A stretch of 40,814 nt of DNA from contig NZ_JARESE010000083.1 of NCBI RefSeq assembly GCF_029076845.1, positions 1 to 40,814 on the forward strand, given 5' to 3'. Below the pieces are notes generated by a model that was given only the letters and a program-made list of their open reading frames with translations, did not search any database and was not told the origin of the DNA. Origin of the DNA: Novosphingobium album (ex Liu et al. 2023). Lineage in GTDB: Bacteria > Pseudomonadota > Alphaproteobacteria > Sphingomonadales > Sphingomonadaceae. The position numbers and the translations under genes are program-made. Position 1 is the stretch's first letter; the number at the start of each line of letters is the position of its first letter. Shown piece by piece: positions 1-7,144 of the stretch.

Positions 1-40
1 CATGCCCCACCACCTGCGGCACCTCAATCTACACCGGAAA

Positions 41-367
41 TTACACCACGACCGCGGACGCTAACATGAGCTCGGCAAGGCGCGGTTCAAGCAACCACTT
101 GACCTCGAAGCAGCGAGTAATGTCTTGTGTAGTGATTGATGGTGCTGCGAAGCCCCGTTCGATATCGACCAGCATACCGTCACGGCTCAGTTGCACCAAC
201 GCCTGTCGCACAGGCGTGCGGGAAACCTGATAACGCGCCGCCAGTTCCTGCTCGACGAGGCGTTCGCCGGGCTCAAACTCTCCGCAAAGCAAATCATTTC
301 GAAGCAGGCTATAGACCTGGTCGCTCAGTCGATCGGCATGGATAATGGCTCGAGAGGCCGTGGCCAT
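41..367 (-). CDS. GntR-family regulator (FadR type), C-terminally truncated
   Basis: This 108-residue protein is the DNA-binding half of a GntR/FadR-type repressor. Residues about 12-77 form the winged helix-turn-helix, with the typical PGERL, ELAARYQVSRTPVRQAL and L-x-x-DGML elements. FadR-type regulators normally continue for another 120-150 residues as an FCD ligand-binding domain. Here the frame ends at a TAA just where that domain begins (ending ..LASAVVV), so ligand sensing is probably lost, or the gene is broken near the window edge. The start is supported by an AAGGAG ribosome site about 8 bases upstream on the minus strand. It is divergent from the cupin/esterase genes, the usual position for a regulator of such a cluster. 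Family assignment is firm. Whether the product works is unknown. Confidence 0.7.
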   Translation of the reverse strand: MATASRAIIHADRLSDQVYSLLRNDLLCGEFEPGERLVEQELAARYQVSRTPVRQALVQLSRDGMLVDIERGFAAPSITTQDITRCFEVKWLLEPRLAELMLASAVVV

Positions 368-608
368 GAAAGATTCTCCTTCTAGTCATATCGGCGAACC
401 TCTCCACGGACCTGCCCATTTTTTAGGCAACAAATGCACGAGTGATGATAATTTGGGCGGATAAAAGCTGCAAGCCTCCGTTCCAGTCCTTGACAAAATT
501 GAATGAGCGCCATCCAGACCCACAGCCCCTAGCCTGCTGCGACAGCACTATGAGGCGCTTTGCCACCACTGAACCACGAAAAACTTCTATCGGGCCAGCA
601 AACCTGGC

Positions 609-637
609 TTCTATTAATCAAAATCGATCGAATAGAA
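609..637. promoter_or_regulatory. Inverted repeat in the GntR/cupin divergent region, candidate operator
   Basis: TTCTATT (609-615) and AATAGAA (631-637) form perfect 7-base arms around a 15-base spacer. The dyad sits about 100 bases before the cupin start in the 366-base stretch between the divergent GntR and cupin genes. That stretch otherwise shows no gene. A GntR-type protein is the obvious candidate to bind it, but this is inference from position only. Confidence 0.3.
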
Positions 638-733
638 ACGAGGGCTCGCAGGAAAAATTTGGCTTAGACAACTAGAGAGATAAGGAAATAATCAAGCGCG
701 ATTCGACATCGAAACTCTTTCAAGGATGAGGAA

Positions 734-1111
734 ATGACCGAGACCATTGACCTTGCGATATTTGCCGCTTCCGCTCCATTGAACGGCGCAATCCCGCCAA
801 TAGCCCGAATAAATGACCTGGAAGCTTATGTCTGGCGTTTTTCAGAGCTTCCACGCTGGGAGGTCAATCCTCAAAGTGATAAGTTGCTCCTTGTGATTGG
901 CGGCACCATGAGGATCAAAATCCAGAGTGCAGATGGCCTGGATGTTCACATGGTCGGGCCCGGCCAGATGATCAGAATACCGCGAGACCATTGGCATTCT
1001 CCCGAACCGCTGGGCGAGGTTTCAACGCTCACCATCGCGAATTATGAGGGCACGAAGACCGCAGACGCGCCGGATCGCGCCAACCCAAAGGATGAGCCGA
1101 CTGACCAATAA
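734..1111 (+). CDS. Small single-domain cupin protein
   Basis: The protein has 125 residues and reads as a single conserved beta-barrel cupin. A core at about residues 44-104 contains the GGTMRIKI strand, a G-P-G-Q turn (75-78) and the RDHWHSP motif with His86 and His88, likely metal ligands. There is no signal peptide, so it should be cytoplasmic. GAGGA precedes the ATG closely. It is the first plus-strand gene after the truncated GntR regulator and is followed by a secreted esterase, a small ABM-type protein and an SDR. This fits a role in a degradation pathway, either as a small isomerase/dioxygenase or as a binding protein. The sequence alone does not give the reaction. Confidence 0.6.
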   Translation: MTETIDLAIFAASAPLNGAIPPIARINDLEAYVWRFSELPRWEVNPQSDKLLLVIGGTMRIKIQSADGLDVHMVGPGQMIRIPRDHWHSPEPLGEVSTLTIANYEGTKTADAPDRANPKDEPTDQ

Positions 1112-1317
1112 GGCGATGAAGTGGACCTCTCCCGCTTCTTGAGCCTCCCGCCCGCGTGAGCCACAGCCTCCCTTTTGTCGAAGCAAATTGGCCTTAGCGA
1201 GTGAATTGATAATGTCCGACCGTCATTGCCAGTTAAGATTGACGCGGAGTTATGTACCCCGTATCCAGTAACGCTGCGGGCTGTTCTGACGGCCGCTTCA
1301 ACATAGGGAGGCATCGG

Positions 1318-2442
1318 GTGAAACAATTTCATTTCGCCGCAGGTAACTGGACTCGCTGGCGCAGACGCTCGAAATCAGGTTTGGCAACAGCACTGGGCGC
1401 CTTGTGCCTTGTGATGCCTGTGACTTCAGGCCTTGCCCAGGACTTCAAGGACCTGCAGCAACCTGACAGGCCCCTGTCGCTTCGAGCCCGGGGGTCATTC
1501 TATGTGGGTGGGAAAGATGTCCCTCAGACTCCGACGCAGCAAGGAGGCTTTGCAAGCGGCCGGACAGACCAGCCCGGAAATGTGGCGATCGACCAAACCT
1601 ACGTTGAATATATGATCCCAACCGGGCGTTTGCAAACGCCGCTGGTCCTTATCCATGGCTCCACCCTTACAGGCAAGACATGGGACACGACGCCTGACGG
1701 GCGGATGGGTTGGTATGAATATCTGGTCCGGCGCGGCTATCCTACTTATGTCGTTGACTATGTCGGTCGTGGCCGCTCGGGGTTCGATCAATCCATCTTC
1801 AATGATGTTCGTGCCGGCGTCACGACGCCACAATCCTTGCCTGAAATCCGACGCTTCAGCGATGCCGTCGGCTGGACCAATTTTCGGTTCGGGCCGCAGC
1901 TTGGGACCGCTTTCCCCGGTGAACGATTCCCGGTCCAATATGCAAATCGCCTTGCCAAACAAAGCATCGCCGATCTCGACGCGGCTTATCAAACCACCAA
2001 CTTCACCATCCAGACCGAGGGGCTGGCCAGGCTAGCAGGCGATCTCGGCGGCGCTGTGCTGATCGGCCACTCCCAGGGAGCATTGTTTCCGACGGAGGTT
2101 GCACTGAAAAACCCGGCAGGTGTCAAAGCGATCGTGCTGCTGGAAAGCTGTTCAAACGAATATTCCGATGCGCAAATCAAGGTTCTGGCAAAGATCCCTC
2201 TTCTCTCGATCTGGGGAGACAATCTCGACAACCCGACCGGCATTGCCGGGTGGAGTTGGCGCTTTGCATACGATCAATGCCAGGCGTTGACCAAGCGGCT
2301 CAAAGCAGCTGGCGGCGTTGCTGAAAATATCTATTTGCCCGATCAGGGTATCCACGGAAACAGCCACATGCTGATGATGGACGACAACAGCCTGGGCCTG
2401 GCCGACATGGTCATCAAATGGCTCAAGAACAACGTGAAATAG
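1318..2442 (+). CDS. Secreted alpha/beta hydrolase of the esterase-713 type
   Basis: This is a 374-residue alpha/beta hydrolase, probably a periplasmic or secreted carboxylesterase. The GTG start at 1318 is preferred over an in-frame ATG at 1252 because AGGGAGG lies 6 bases before it. A basic N-terminus and hydrophobic stretch ending near GLAQ then form a signal peptide. The oxyanion-loop segment IHGSTLTGKTW, the TPDGRMGWYEYLVRRGY stretch and the ending GIHGNSHM closely match what I recall of Alcaligenes esterase 713. The likely triad is Ser252 (GHSQG), Glu276 and His350. The Ser-Glu spacing of 24 equals that of esterase 713 (Ser206/Glu230), and that family unusually uses Glu as the acid. The substrate is unknown. 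Neighbouring cupin, ABM-type and SDR genes suggest ester or lactone cleavage in a catabolic route. Confidence 0.8.
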   Translation: MKQFHFAAGNWTRWRRRSKSGLATALGALCLVMPVTSGLAQDFKDLQQPDRPLSLRARGSFYVGGKDVPQTPTQQGGFASGRTDQPGNVAIDQTYVEYMIPTGRLQTPLVLIHGSTLTGKTWDTTPDGRMGWYEYLVRRGYPTYVVDYVGRGRSGFDQSIFNDVRAGVTTPQSLPEIRRFSDAVGWTNFRFGPQLGTAFPGERFPVQYANRLAKQSIADLDAAYQTTNFTIQTEGLARLAGDLGGAVLIGHSQGALFPTEVALKNPAGVKAIVLLESCSNEYSDAQIKVLAKIPLLSIWGDNLDNPTGIAGWSWRFAYDQCQALTKRLKAAGGVAENIYLPDQGIHGNSHMLMMDDNSLGLADMVIKWLKNNVK

Positions 2443-2479
2443 AAAAACCTGTGAATTCGCTCAACCGAGGAAAATAGAA

Positions 2480-2770
2480 TTGATCATCTACAGCTACGAA
2501 ATGACCGCCCAAGTGGGCAAGGCATCCGATTTGGTTCAGGCTCTGCGAGACATGCGTTCCGCAATGTCGGGGTACAATGGCCTGCACAGCTGCAAGATCT
2601 TGCGCAAATCCAAGAACGAGAATGAATTTCGTTTCACCGAAGATTGGCAATCGATAGATGATCATGACAAAAGCAGCGGATCGGTGCCGAAAGAGGTGAT
2701 GGAACGCCTCAGGGCCGCGCTTGCCGGAAAGCCACAACTGAACATTTTTGAAGTTCTGGAAGAGGCGTAG
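2480..2770 (+). CDS. ABM-like (dimeric ferredoxin-fold) small protein
   Basis: The protein has 96 residues, with an opening beta strand (IIYSYEMTA), a helix, a central F-R-F-T-E-D-W strand and a C-terminal helix leading to a final strand. This is the layout of antibiotic-biosynthesis-monooxygenase (ABM) or dimeric alpha-beta barrel proteins. Such proteins are cofactor-free monooxygenases, isomerases or heme-binding proteins, and the fold alone does not say which. The start is a TTG with GAGG about 9 bases upstream. It lies 37 bases after the esterase gene on the same strand, so the two are probably co-transcribed. Confidence 0.55.
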   Translation: MIIYSYEMTAQVGKASDLVQALRDMRSAMSGYNGLHSCKILRKSKNENEFRFTEDWQSIDDHDKSSGSVPKEVMERLRAALAGKPQLNIFEVLEEA

Positions 2771-2923
2771 GCACTCAATCAGAACCTTATCCGGTGCCTG
2801 CGTGAGAGCTGCATCGTTTATCACGAGGCAGCTCTCCGTTTCACCCTTCTATCTCGCCAGAAATGATCGGCATCCGACAGGTAGCTCTCGTTCATCCATT
2901 TCGGGGCCGGCACCTGGCAGCGT

Positions 2924-3610
2924 TCAAGCTGATCCACCTCCGCGAGACACGGGGATAAGGGCACCGGAAATGGCACGGGCGGCCGGTGATGCGAGGAACA
3001 GGATAATCTGCGCCAGCGCCTCTGGCCGCACCCACTGAGAAAAGTCGGCCTGCGGCATGTCGACCCGATTTGCCGGCGTGTCTATAACGCTCGGCAGCAC
3101 GGCGTTGATGGTGCAATCCGAGCCGTTCAACTCCGCGGCGAGACTTTCGGTCAACCTGTGTATTGCACTCTTTGCCGCCGCATAGGCCCCCATGCCTGCG
3201 CCTGCCACAAGAGCGCCCCCGGCGCCAATGTTGATGATCGCCGCCCGCTTCGTAGATGACAATGTCGGAAGTGCGGCTTTGGTGATAGCAACGCATGTCG
3301 CTACGTTCATTGAATACATGCGCGACCAGACGTCCGGACCGCCGTCCTCGAGCGTCTGCCAGGCGAAACCACCCGCCGCGTTTACAAGCACATCGATTCC
3401 GCCAAACGTATCGAGAATCCTGGCGACTGCCGCATCGGCCATTAGAAAATCGCTTAGATCAACTCCACCCAGATCCAGACCCCCGGGATTGGAATCCGGG
3501 GCCTGGGGAGAAAAATCAACCCTGGCGACACGGCCACCGGCACTTCGAAAGGCATCGCTGACGGCCTTCCCAAGAATCCCGAAGCCTCCAGTAACGACGA
3601 CATTTCGCAT
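2924..3610 (-). CDS. Short-chain dehydrogenase/reductase lacking the usual catalytic Ser
   Basis: This 228-residue classical SDR has a Rossmann fold with the nucleotide-binding TGGFGILG at residues 7-14, N-A-A-G at 77-80, the structural Asn102 and the YAAAK active site (Tyr143, Lys147). The position 13 residues before the Tyr, normally the catalytic Ser, is Ala130 in NIGAGGAL. A subset of annotated SDRs shares this change, so the enzyme may act weakly, use another residue or bind without catalysis. The ATG is well supported by GAGGAG about 9 bases upstream. It is convergent with the cupin/esterase/ABM genes and lies about 150 bases from them, so it likely belongs to the same pathway under its own promoter. 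Confidence 0.8.
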   Translation of the reverse strand: MRNVVVTGGFGILGKAVSDAFRSAGGRVARVDFSPQAPDSNPGGLDLGGVDLSDFLMADAAVARILDTFGGIDVLVNAAGGFAWQTLEDGGPDVWSRMYSMNVATCVAITKAALPTLSSTKRAAIINIGAGGALVAGAGMGAYAAAKSAIHRLTESLAAELNGSDCTINAVLPSVIDTPANRVDMPQADFSQWVRPEALAQIILFLASPAARAISGALIPVSRGGGSA

Positions 3611-3809
3611 TAAGTTCCACTCCTCATATGGCTGAAATTAAAACAAATCATAGCAACTCCCTCAATTCAATGGCCCTCGTGCCAAGCATAAATCTAGGAA
3701 TACGGGAACTTACGTCACCATCCACAAAAGGGCTAACGCACTAACCATAGATACACGGAAACATGTTTGAACCTTGGGCACTGCATACGGTATGGTGAAC
3801 TGGTAGTGG

Positions 3810-3834
3810 TGCAAGCACATGCTTGCAAATTTTT
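3810..3834 (+). terminator. Hairpin followed by T-run, terminator-like
   Basis: TGCAAGC (3810-3816) and GCTTGCA (3821-3827) are perfect 7-base arms around ACAT, followed directly by AATTTTTT. This is the form of a rho-independent terminator on the plus strand. No intact plus-strand gene ends just before it, so it may be a relic or part of an IS leader. Confidence 0.4.
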
Positions 3835-3865
3835 TCTCTGTCGGCGGTTCCGAAAGGAACATTGA

Positions 3866-3960
3866 ATGTCCAACAGAAGGCCCAAGTCAGAAGGGATCGT
3901 CGACAAGCTGCGAGAAGTTCAGATCGAGTTGGCGCAGGGAGGCACGATGGCCGAAGCGCA
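3866..3960 (+). pseudogene. 5' remnant of an IS3-family orfA (transposase HTH)
   Basis: The first 30 or so codons from ATG 3866 (MSNRRPKSEGIVDKLREV and AQGGTMAEA) match the beginning of IS3-family OrfA, which typically reads K-x-x-x-EQIV-x-KLR-x-A..AQG-x-x-x-AE-x-CR. Similarity stops right after the expected CR pair, so the following helix and the whole of OrfB are gone. A short GAAAGGAA ribosome site precedes the ATG. This is a decayed mobile-element end rather than a working gene. Confidence 0.5.
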
Positions 3961-4018
3961 ATGTCGTACCTGCCACTTGACGCATTCGATCGAAATGGCG
4001 AGCTTTTGGCTCGACAGA

Positions 4019-4165
4019 CTAATGATGACGATATCGCAGGGCTTGAGTCCGGAGATGAGCGCCTACGTGACGTTGTGCCCCCGCCGCGCGATCCGTCGCA
4101 TAGACCTGAAAGCTGCGCTTCGTCAGGCTGATCGACAGCATATACATGTTCGCCATCTCCTCCTC
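4019..4165 (-). pseudogene. Possible IS110-like transposase N-terminal fragment
   Basis: On the minus strand a short frame beginning MANMYMLSISLTKRSFQVYA resembles the start of IS110/IS1111 DEDD transposases (IGLDLAK-x-x-FQVH). The frame decays within about 25 codons. The conserved first Asp of that motif is not clear here. This is a weak assignment that fits the IS3 relic next to it. Confidence 0.25.
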
Positions 4166-4271
4166 CTTCGCGCGCCACCGCGGTGCTGGTCCGCACCATA
4201 CGATGCCGGTCGAAGGGACGCATCCACCGCATCAATTGGAAACTACACCCGACAAGAATTCCGACCGCGAT

Positions 4272-4622
4272 TCACACCGGTCCAAAGCGTTCAATCAACT
4301 CCCCTTCTATCTCGTGCATGTGATCAATGAAAAACATCGAGGGAATGGGTTTTTCATGCTCGAGAAGCAATAGTGGAATGAATACCTGCCCTGATGATAG
4401 TCCAACGCCATGAGCACAGCGTAGATAGTCATCAAGGCGCGCGCGAGTCCCTCCCATCTCAATTTCACGCAGCCAGCGGACGCCGATCCCGACTTTGGCG
4501 GCGAGCTTTGCTTGTGTCATGCGCTGAAGCAACCGTTGATCCTCGATCCGTCGACCGACAATCTTCTTCAGCTCAGCGATGACAGCGGCATGATCAACCG
4601 GAGTATTGCTCTGAGAGGTCAT
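4272..4622 (-). CDS. XRE/Cro-type helix-turn-helix regulator
   Basis: The product is a small cytoplasmic DNA-binding protein of about 116 residues. Residues about 25-70 form an XRE-type helix-turn-helix (RMTQAKLAAKVGIGVRWLREIE followed by the R-x-x-LDDYLR helix). The C-terminal 45 residues are a hydrophobic tail with no recognised domain. The ATG at 4622 is chosen because GGGGAG lies 9 bases upstream; a GTG directly before it is also possible. The gene is divergent from the tra operon that starts 480 bases away, with dyad sequences in between. It is therefore a candidate transfer regulator, though it could equally be a leftover of the element relics on its other side. Confidence 0.65.
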   Translation of the reverse strand: MTSQSNTPVDHAAVIAELKKIVGRRIEDQRLLQRMTQAKLAAKVGIGVRWLREIEMGGTRARLDDYLRCAHGVGLSSGQVFIPLLLLEHEKPIPSMFFIDHMHEIEGELIERFGPV

Positions 4623-4625
4623 CAC

Positions 4626-5104
4626 CAGGGTCTCCCCGTAGTTTTCTCAAAGCTCCCAAAAACCACATTCCAGCGTTCCAAATCTGGCATGCTCTTCCAC
4701 GCGCCATCAACAGCTTTCGTTCTCATTTTGAGAAGTAGAGGGGCAATTTGAAACCTCGACTACATGTACGTGATGGAAGTTTTGGAAGCTCGTTCGCGTG
4801 GAATCACCCGCCTCAAGAGATCACCCAGTCGAGCAAAAAACGAATCGTCATCGAGATTCGATTTTGATCAAATCGGCACTTCGATGCCGACTTCCGGCAT
4901 GACAAGTATTGCGATCGTCACGTCAGGGATTCCCTCCGGCACGTCGCTGCCCTACCTGTTGTAACATTTCCGAAGACATGCCCATCCCTTGTCCATCGCG
5001 ATGAGGGTTGGCCCATTTCCGGCATCCACCCGACAGGGCTCCCGGCCTGATCCTCGTCGCACCAGCAGCCATTTCGGTGGCGGTTTCGATGAGGACTTGC
5101 AGCA
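4626..5104. other. Gene-poor region upstream of the tra operon
   Basis: I see no convincing gene in these 479 bases. The first half is AT-richer than the surroundings. It holds several dyads (annotated separately) and should contain the promoter of the tra operon. No clear -35/-10 pair stands out. Confidence 0.5.
4841..4875. promoter_or_regulatory. Overlapping dyads, candidate operator for the tra operon or XRE gene
   Basis: Two inverted repeats follow one another. CGAATC (4841-4846) pairs with GATTCG (4855-4860). CGATTT (4859-4864) pairs with AAATCG (4870-4875) around TGATC, which is a near-perfect palindrome broken by one extra T. They lie between the XRE-type regulator (minus strand) and the tra operon (plus strand). 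XRE proteins usually bind such palindromes, so control of one or both transcription units is a reasonable inference. Confidence 0.35.
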
Positions 5105-5404
5105 ATGCGATACGCACAAGCGCCAACTTTCACTTTGCTGACATTGCTGGCAACTGGCCCCGCGATCGCGAGCATATCGTCACCTTCTGTGACCGAAAGC
5201 TCCACTGAAGTTCTCGCTGTCGTCAATGAAGGCGCGGATTTCGTCATCGTCAAACGCATGGCGCAGGAAACCCCATCGCCCACGCCGGTTAAGCAGGCCG
5301 CCATGCAGCGCATCGGATCCAGCGTCCAACTCGACGCTGCCGTCGCCTACCTGGCTACCCTCCCCTCAGCACTTCCGACAGAACGCAAGGATCATGCACA
5401 ATGA
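5105..5404 (+). CDS. Small secreted protein, first gene of the tra operon
   Basis: I do not recognise this 99-residue protein. It has a signal peptide (hydrophobic TLLTLLATGPAIA, likely cut after AIA), leaving a mature periplasmic protein of about 75 residues with a Pro/Thr-rich middle and an Ala-rich end. There are no cysteines. GAGGA lies 9 bases before the ATG. Its stop overlaps the start of the DsbC-like gene in ATGA, so the two are translationally coupled. This overlap is the best evidence that it is real and part of the transfer system. A role as periplasmic helper of the mating apparatus is only inferred from position. Confidence 0.65.
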   Translation: MRYAQAPTFTLLTLLATGPAIASISSPSVTESSTEVLAVVNEGADFVIVKRMAQETPSPTPVKQAAMQRIGSSVQLDAAVAYLATLPSALPTERKDHAQ

Positions 5405-6234
5405 AAACCGTTTCTTCATCCCGAAGCCTGTTTGCGGGCGCATTGCTCCTTGCTATTCCCGGACTTGCCAGCGCGCAAACCGCCAATGCCGGGCAGGCCG
5501 ATGCAGATGTGCTCGGCATCGCCGCTGCGGAGGCGGAAAGCCAACTCCACCAGACCTTCACAAACCTGAAGTTCGAGGATTTCGGCCCGTCGCCGGTAAA
5601 GGGGCCGATCTATCAGGCCAGCGCAGGCGGGCGGATCGTCTATTACGCGCCGAAGAGCGAACATATCCTGTTCGCCACCGTCTATGACAAGAACGGCATC
5701 AACGTCACCGCACTGGCGCAAAGCACGCGGGCGCAAAAGCAGCTATCCGCGATCGACCCTGCAAAGGCGCTGGTGATCGGACCGGCAGGCGCACCGACGG
5801 TAATCGAGTTCACCGATCCCGATTGCCCCTATTGCCGCGCGCTCGACCGCTTCTGGGCCGCCAAAGCGGCGGAGGGCAAACCGGTACGCCGTCTCGTCTA
5901 TTTCGTGTCGGGCACCCATCCGACCGCCGCCGCCAAGGCCGAGCATATCTTGTGCTCGCCCGATCCCGCCGCCGCCTTCAAGGCGATCTACAGCGGGATG
6001 GCGCCGGCCAAACTTGTCGTCTGCGATAAGGGTCGCGCCAAAGTCGAGGCCGACGCCGCGCTGGTCGCTAAAGTGGGCGTCTCCGGAACCCCGACCCTTA
6101 TCGTGGATGGCAAGCTCATCTCAGGCTTCCAGCAGGGTGAACTCGAAGAGTTCCTCGTCGAGCATTCGGCGCCTGCTGTCAAACCGGTTGCGGTCATAGC
6201 GCCCGCGACCGGACACCAGCCCCGTGGGCTTTGA
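5401..6234 (+). CDS. DsbC/DsbG-like periplasmic disulfide isomerase of the transfer system
   Basis: The protein has 277 residues with a signal peptide ending near GLASA. A short N-terminal dimerisation-like region (about 40-115) is followed by a thioredoxin fold with the CPYC active site at residues 142-145 and a cis-proline loop VSGTPTL. This is the layout of DsbC. F-type transfer operons commonly encode such an enzyme because TraU, TraN, TraH and TrbC are secreted and rich in cysteine. It starts inside the stop of the preceding gene (ATGA). The 178 bases to the next gene are unusually long for this operon. The isomerase role is well supported by family, and specificity for Tra proteins is inferred from context. 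Confidence 0.85.
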   Translation: MKTVSSSRSLFAGALLLAIPGLASAQTANAGQADADVLGIAAAEAESQLHQTFTNLKFEDFGPSPVKGPIYQASAGGRIVYYAPKSEHILFATVYDKNGINVTALAQSTRAQKQLSAIDPAKALVIGPAGAPTVIEFTDPDCPYCRALDRFWAAKAAEGKPVRRLVYFVSGTHPTAAAKAEHILCSPDPAAAFKAIYSGMAPAKLVVCDKGRAKVEADAALVAKVGVSGTPTLIVDGKLISGFQQGELEEFLVEHSAPAVKPVAVIAPATGHQPRGL

Positions 6235-6257
6235 CCTCCCTTTCTCATTTCTGGCGG

Positions 6258-6296
6258 CCACCGGGCTCCAAGCGGTCGATCCCGCTGCCCCGGTGG
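6258..6296 (+). other. Stem-loop upstream of the pilin gene
   Basis: CCACCGGG (6258-6265) pairs with CCCGGTGG (6289-6296), and inside it AGCGG (6271-6275) pairs with CCGCT (6282-6286). No T-run follows, so simple termination is unlikely. Lying in the only large gap before traA, it may be an mRNA processing or stabilising structure. Confidence 0.45.
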
Positions 6297-6412
6297 ATCA
6301 GAACGCCGACGCCCGCGGCCCTCTGGAGCCGTCCGACACGGGCACCGGCCGCCAACGGGACACCTCGACGGCAAGCGCTTGCGGACGGCTTCATTCTCGA
6401 CGGAGTACATCC

Positions 6413-6745
6413 ATGATCAAGATTCTCGACATGAACCCTTTTGGTCGCAAGGCGCTGGTAGCGTCCGACTATGCGGTAGGGGCGCTGGTCGCTCTCGTCG
6501 CCATGACCAGCGCCGCGCACGCCTTCCAGGCCCCGGCGCAGGGCGACCTTGGCTACGACATTTACGACATCGTCGTGAACAAGGGCGTCAAGGGACCGCT
6601 GGGCTTTGTGGGCGGCGTCGCTGCCTTCCTGTTCGGCGTGTCGCGCCTGTTTTCCAACATCATGATCGGCATCCCGACGATCGTGGCGGCGGTCTGCCTG
6701 ATCAAGGCGGATTCGATCCTCCAGACCTTCGGCATGGTCATCTGA
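6413..6745 (+). CDS. traA: Conjugative pilin TraA-like
   Basis: The precursor has 110 residues with a long leader ending in AHA (likely cut before FQAP). The mature protein of about 70 residues has two hydrophobic segments (FVGGVAAFLFGVSRLF and IMIGIPTIVAAVCLI), as in the F-type/VirB2 pilin family. It precedes traL, exactly where traA lies in F-type systems. The ATG at 6413 is chosen because GGAG lies 7 bases upstream; the frame is open further 5' but that part does not look like coding sequence. Unlike its neighbours the gene is isolated by 178 bases before and 123 bases after, both holding stem-loops. Sequence identity to known pilins cannot be measured here, so the call rests on topology and position. 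Confidence 0.75.
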   Translation: MIKILDMNPFGRKALVASDYAVGALVALVAMTSAAHAFQAPAQGDLGYDIYDIVVNKGVKGPLGFVGGVAAFLFGVSRLFSNIMIGIPTIVAAVCLIKADSILQTFGMVI

Positions 6746-6758
6746 CACGTCTGCCCTG

Positions 6759-6845
6759 TCGGGGCTGACCGGCCCCGAAACGGCATCACGAGAAACCGGC
6801 CCTCGCGCATGGGGACCGGTCAACCCCCGGGCTTTGCCTGGGTTG
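6759..6845 (+). other. Tandem stem-loops downstream of the pilin gene
   Basis: Three hairpins follow traA. TCGGGGC (6759-6765) pairs with GCCCCGA (6772-6778). ACCGG (6795-6799) pairs with CCGGT (6816-6820), with inner CCC/GGG pairing. CAACCC (6821-6826) pairs with GGGTTG (6840-6845). None is followed by a T-run. They could protect the 3' end of a processed pilin mRNA or reduce read-through into traL. Confidence 0.45.
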
Positions 6846-6868
6846 GAAGCGGGAAGGAGAAGAGACCC

Positions 6869-7135
6869 GTGGACGAACGCCTGCCCCAGTATCTCCACCG
6901 CCCGGTGCAGATCCTCTGGTTTGCCTCGGACGAATTCGTGCTGGTGCTATCGACCGTGTTCGTTGCCGCGATCGTCGGCGGCATGCTCGGTTGGGGCCTC
7001 GTCGCGGCTCTTCTCCTTTTCATCCCCTGGAAGCGCTCGAAGCCGCGCGGCTTCCTGCCGCACCTCGCCTGGCGCTGGGGACTGATCGCCTTCCGTCATT
7101 ATCCGGGTCCGACCCAGACCCGTTTCTTCGAGTGA
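6869..7135 (+). CDS. traL: TraL, inner-membrane pilus assembly protein
   Basis: This 88-residue protein begins with the typical TraL motif P-Q-Y-L-H-R-P-V-Q and has one broad hydrophobic region (VLVLSTVFVAAIVGGMLGWGLVAALLLFIPW). It ends in a short aromatic tail (FRHYPG..TRFFE). TraL is the VirB3-like inner-membrane component that works with TraE and the TraC ATPase in F-type pilus assembly. GTG at 6869 is preferred because GAAGGAGA lies just upstream and it gives the usual family length; the frame is open to 6809 but without a ribosome site. traE follows after 9 bases. Confidence 0.85.
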   Translation: MDERLPQYLHRPVQILWFASDEFVLVLSTVFVAAIVGGMLGWGLVAALLLFIPWKRSKPRGFLPHLAWRWGLIAFRHYPGPTQTRFFE

Positions 7136-7144
7136 GGTAAACCC

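Noticed and set aside
6224..6412. Possible N-terminal extension of the traA frame from a GTG at 6224
   Set aside because: The extra residues do not look like coding sequence, the gap holds a stem-loop, and the ATG at 6413 has a ribosome site and signal peptide.
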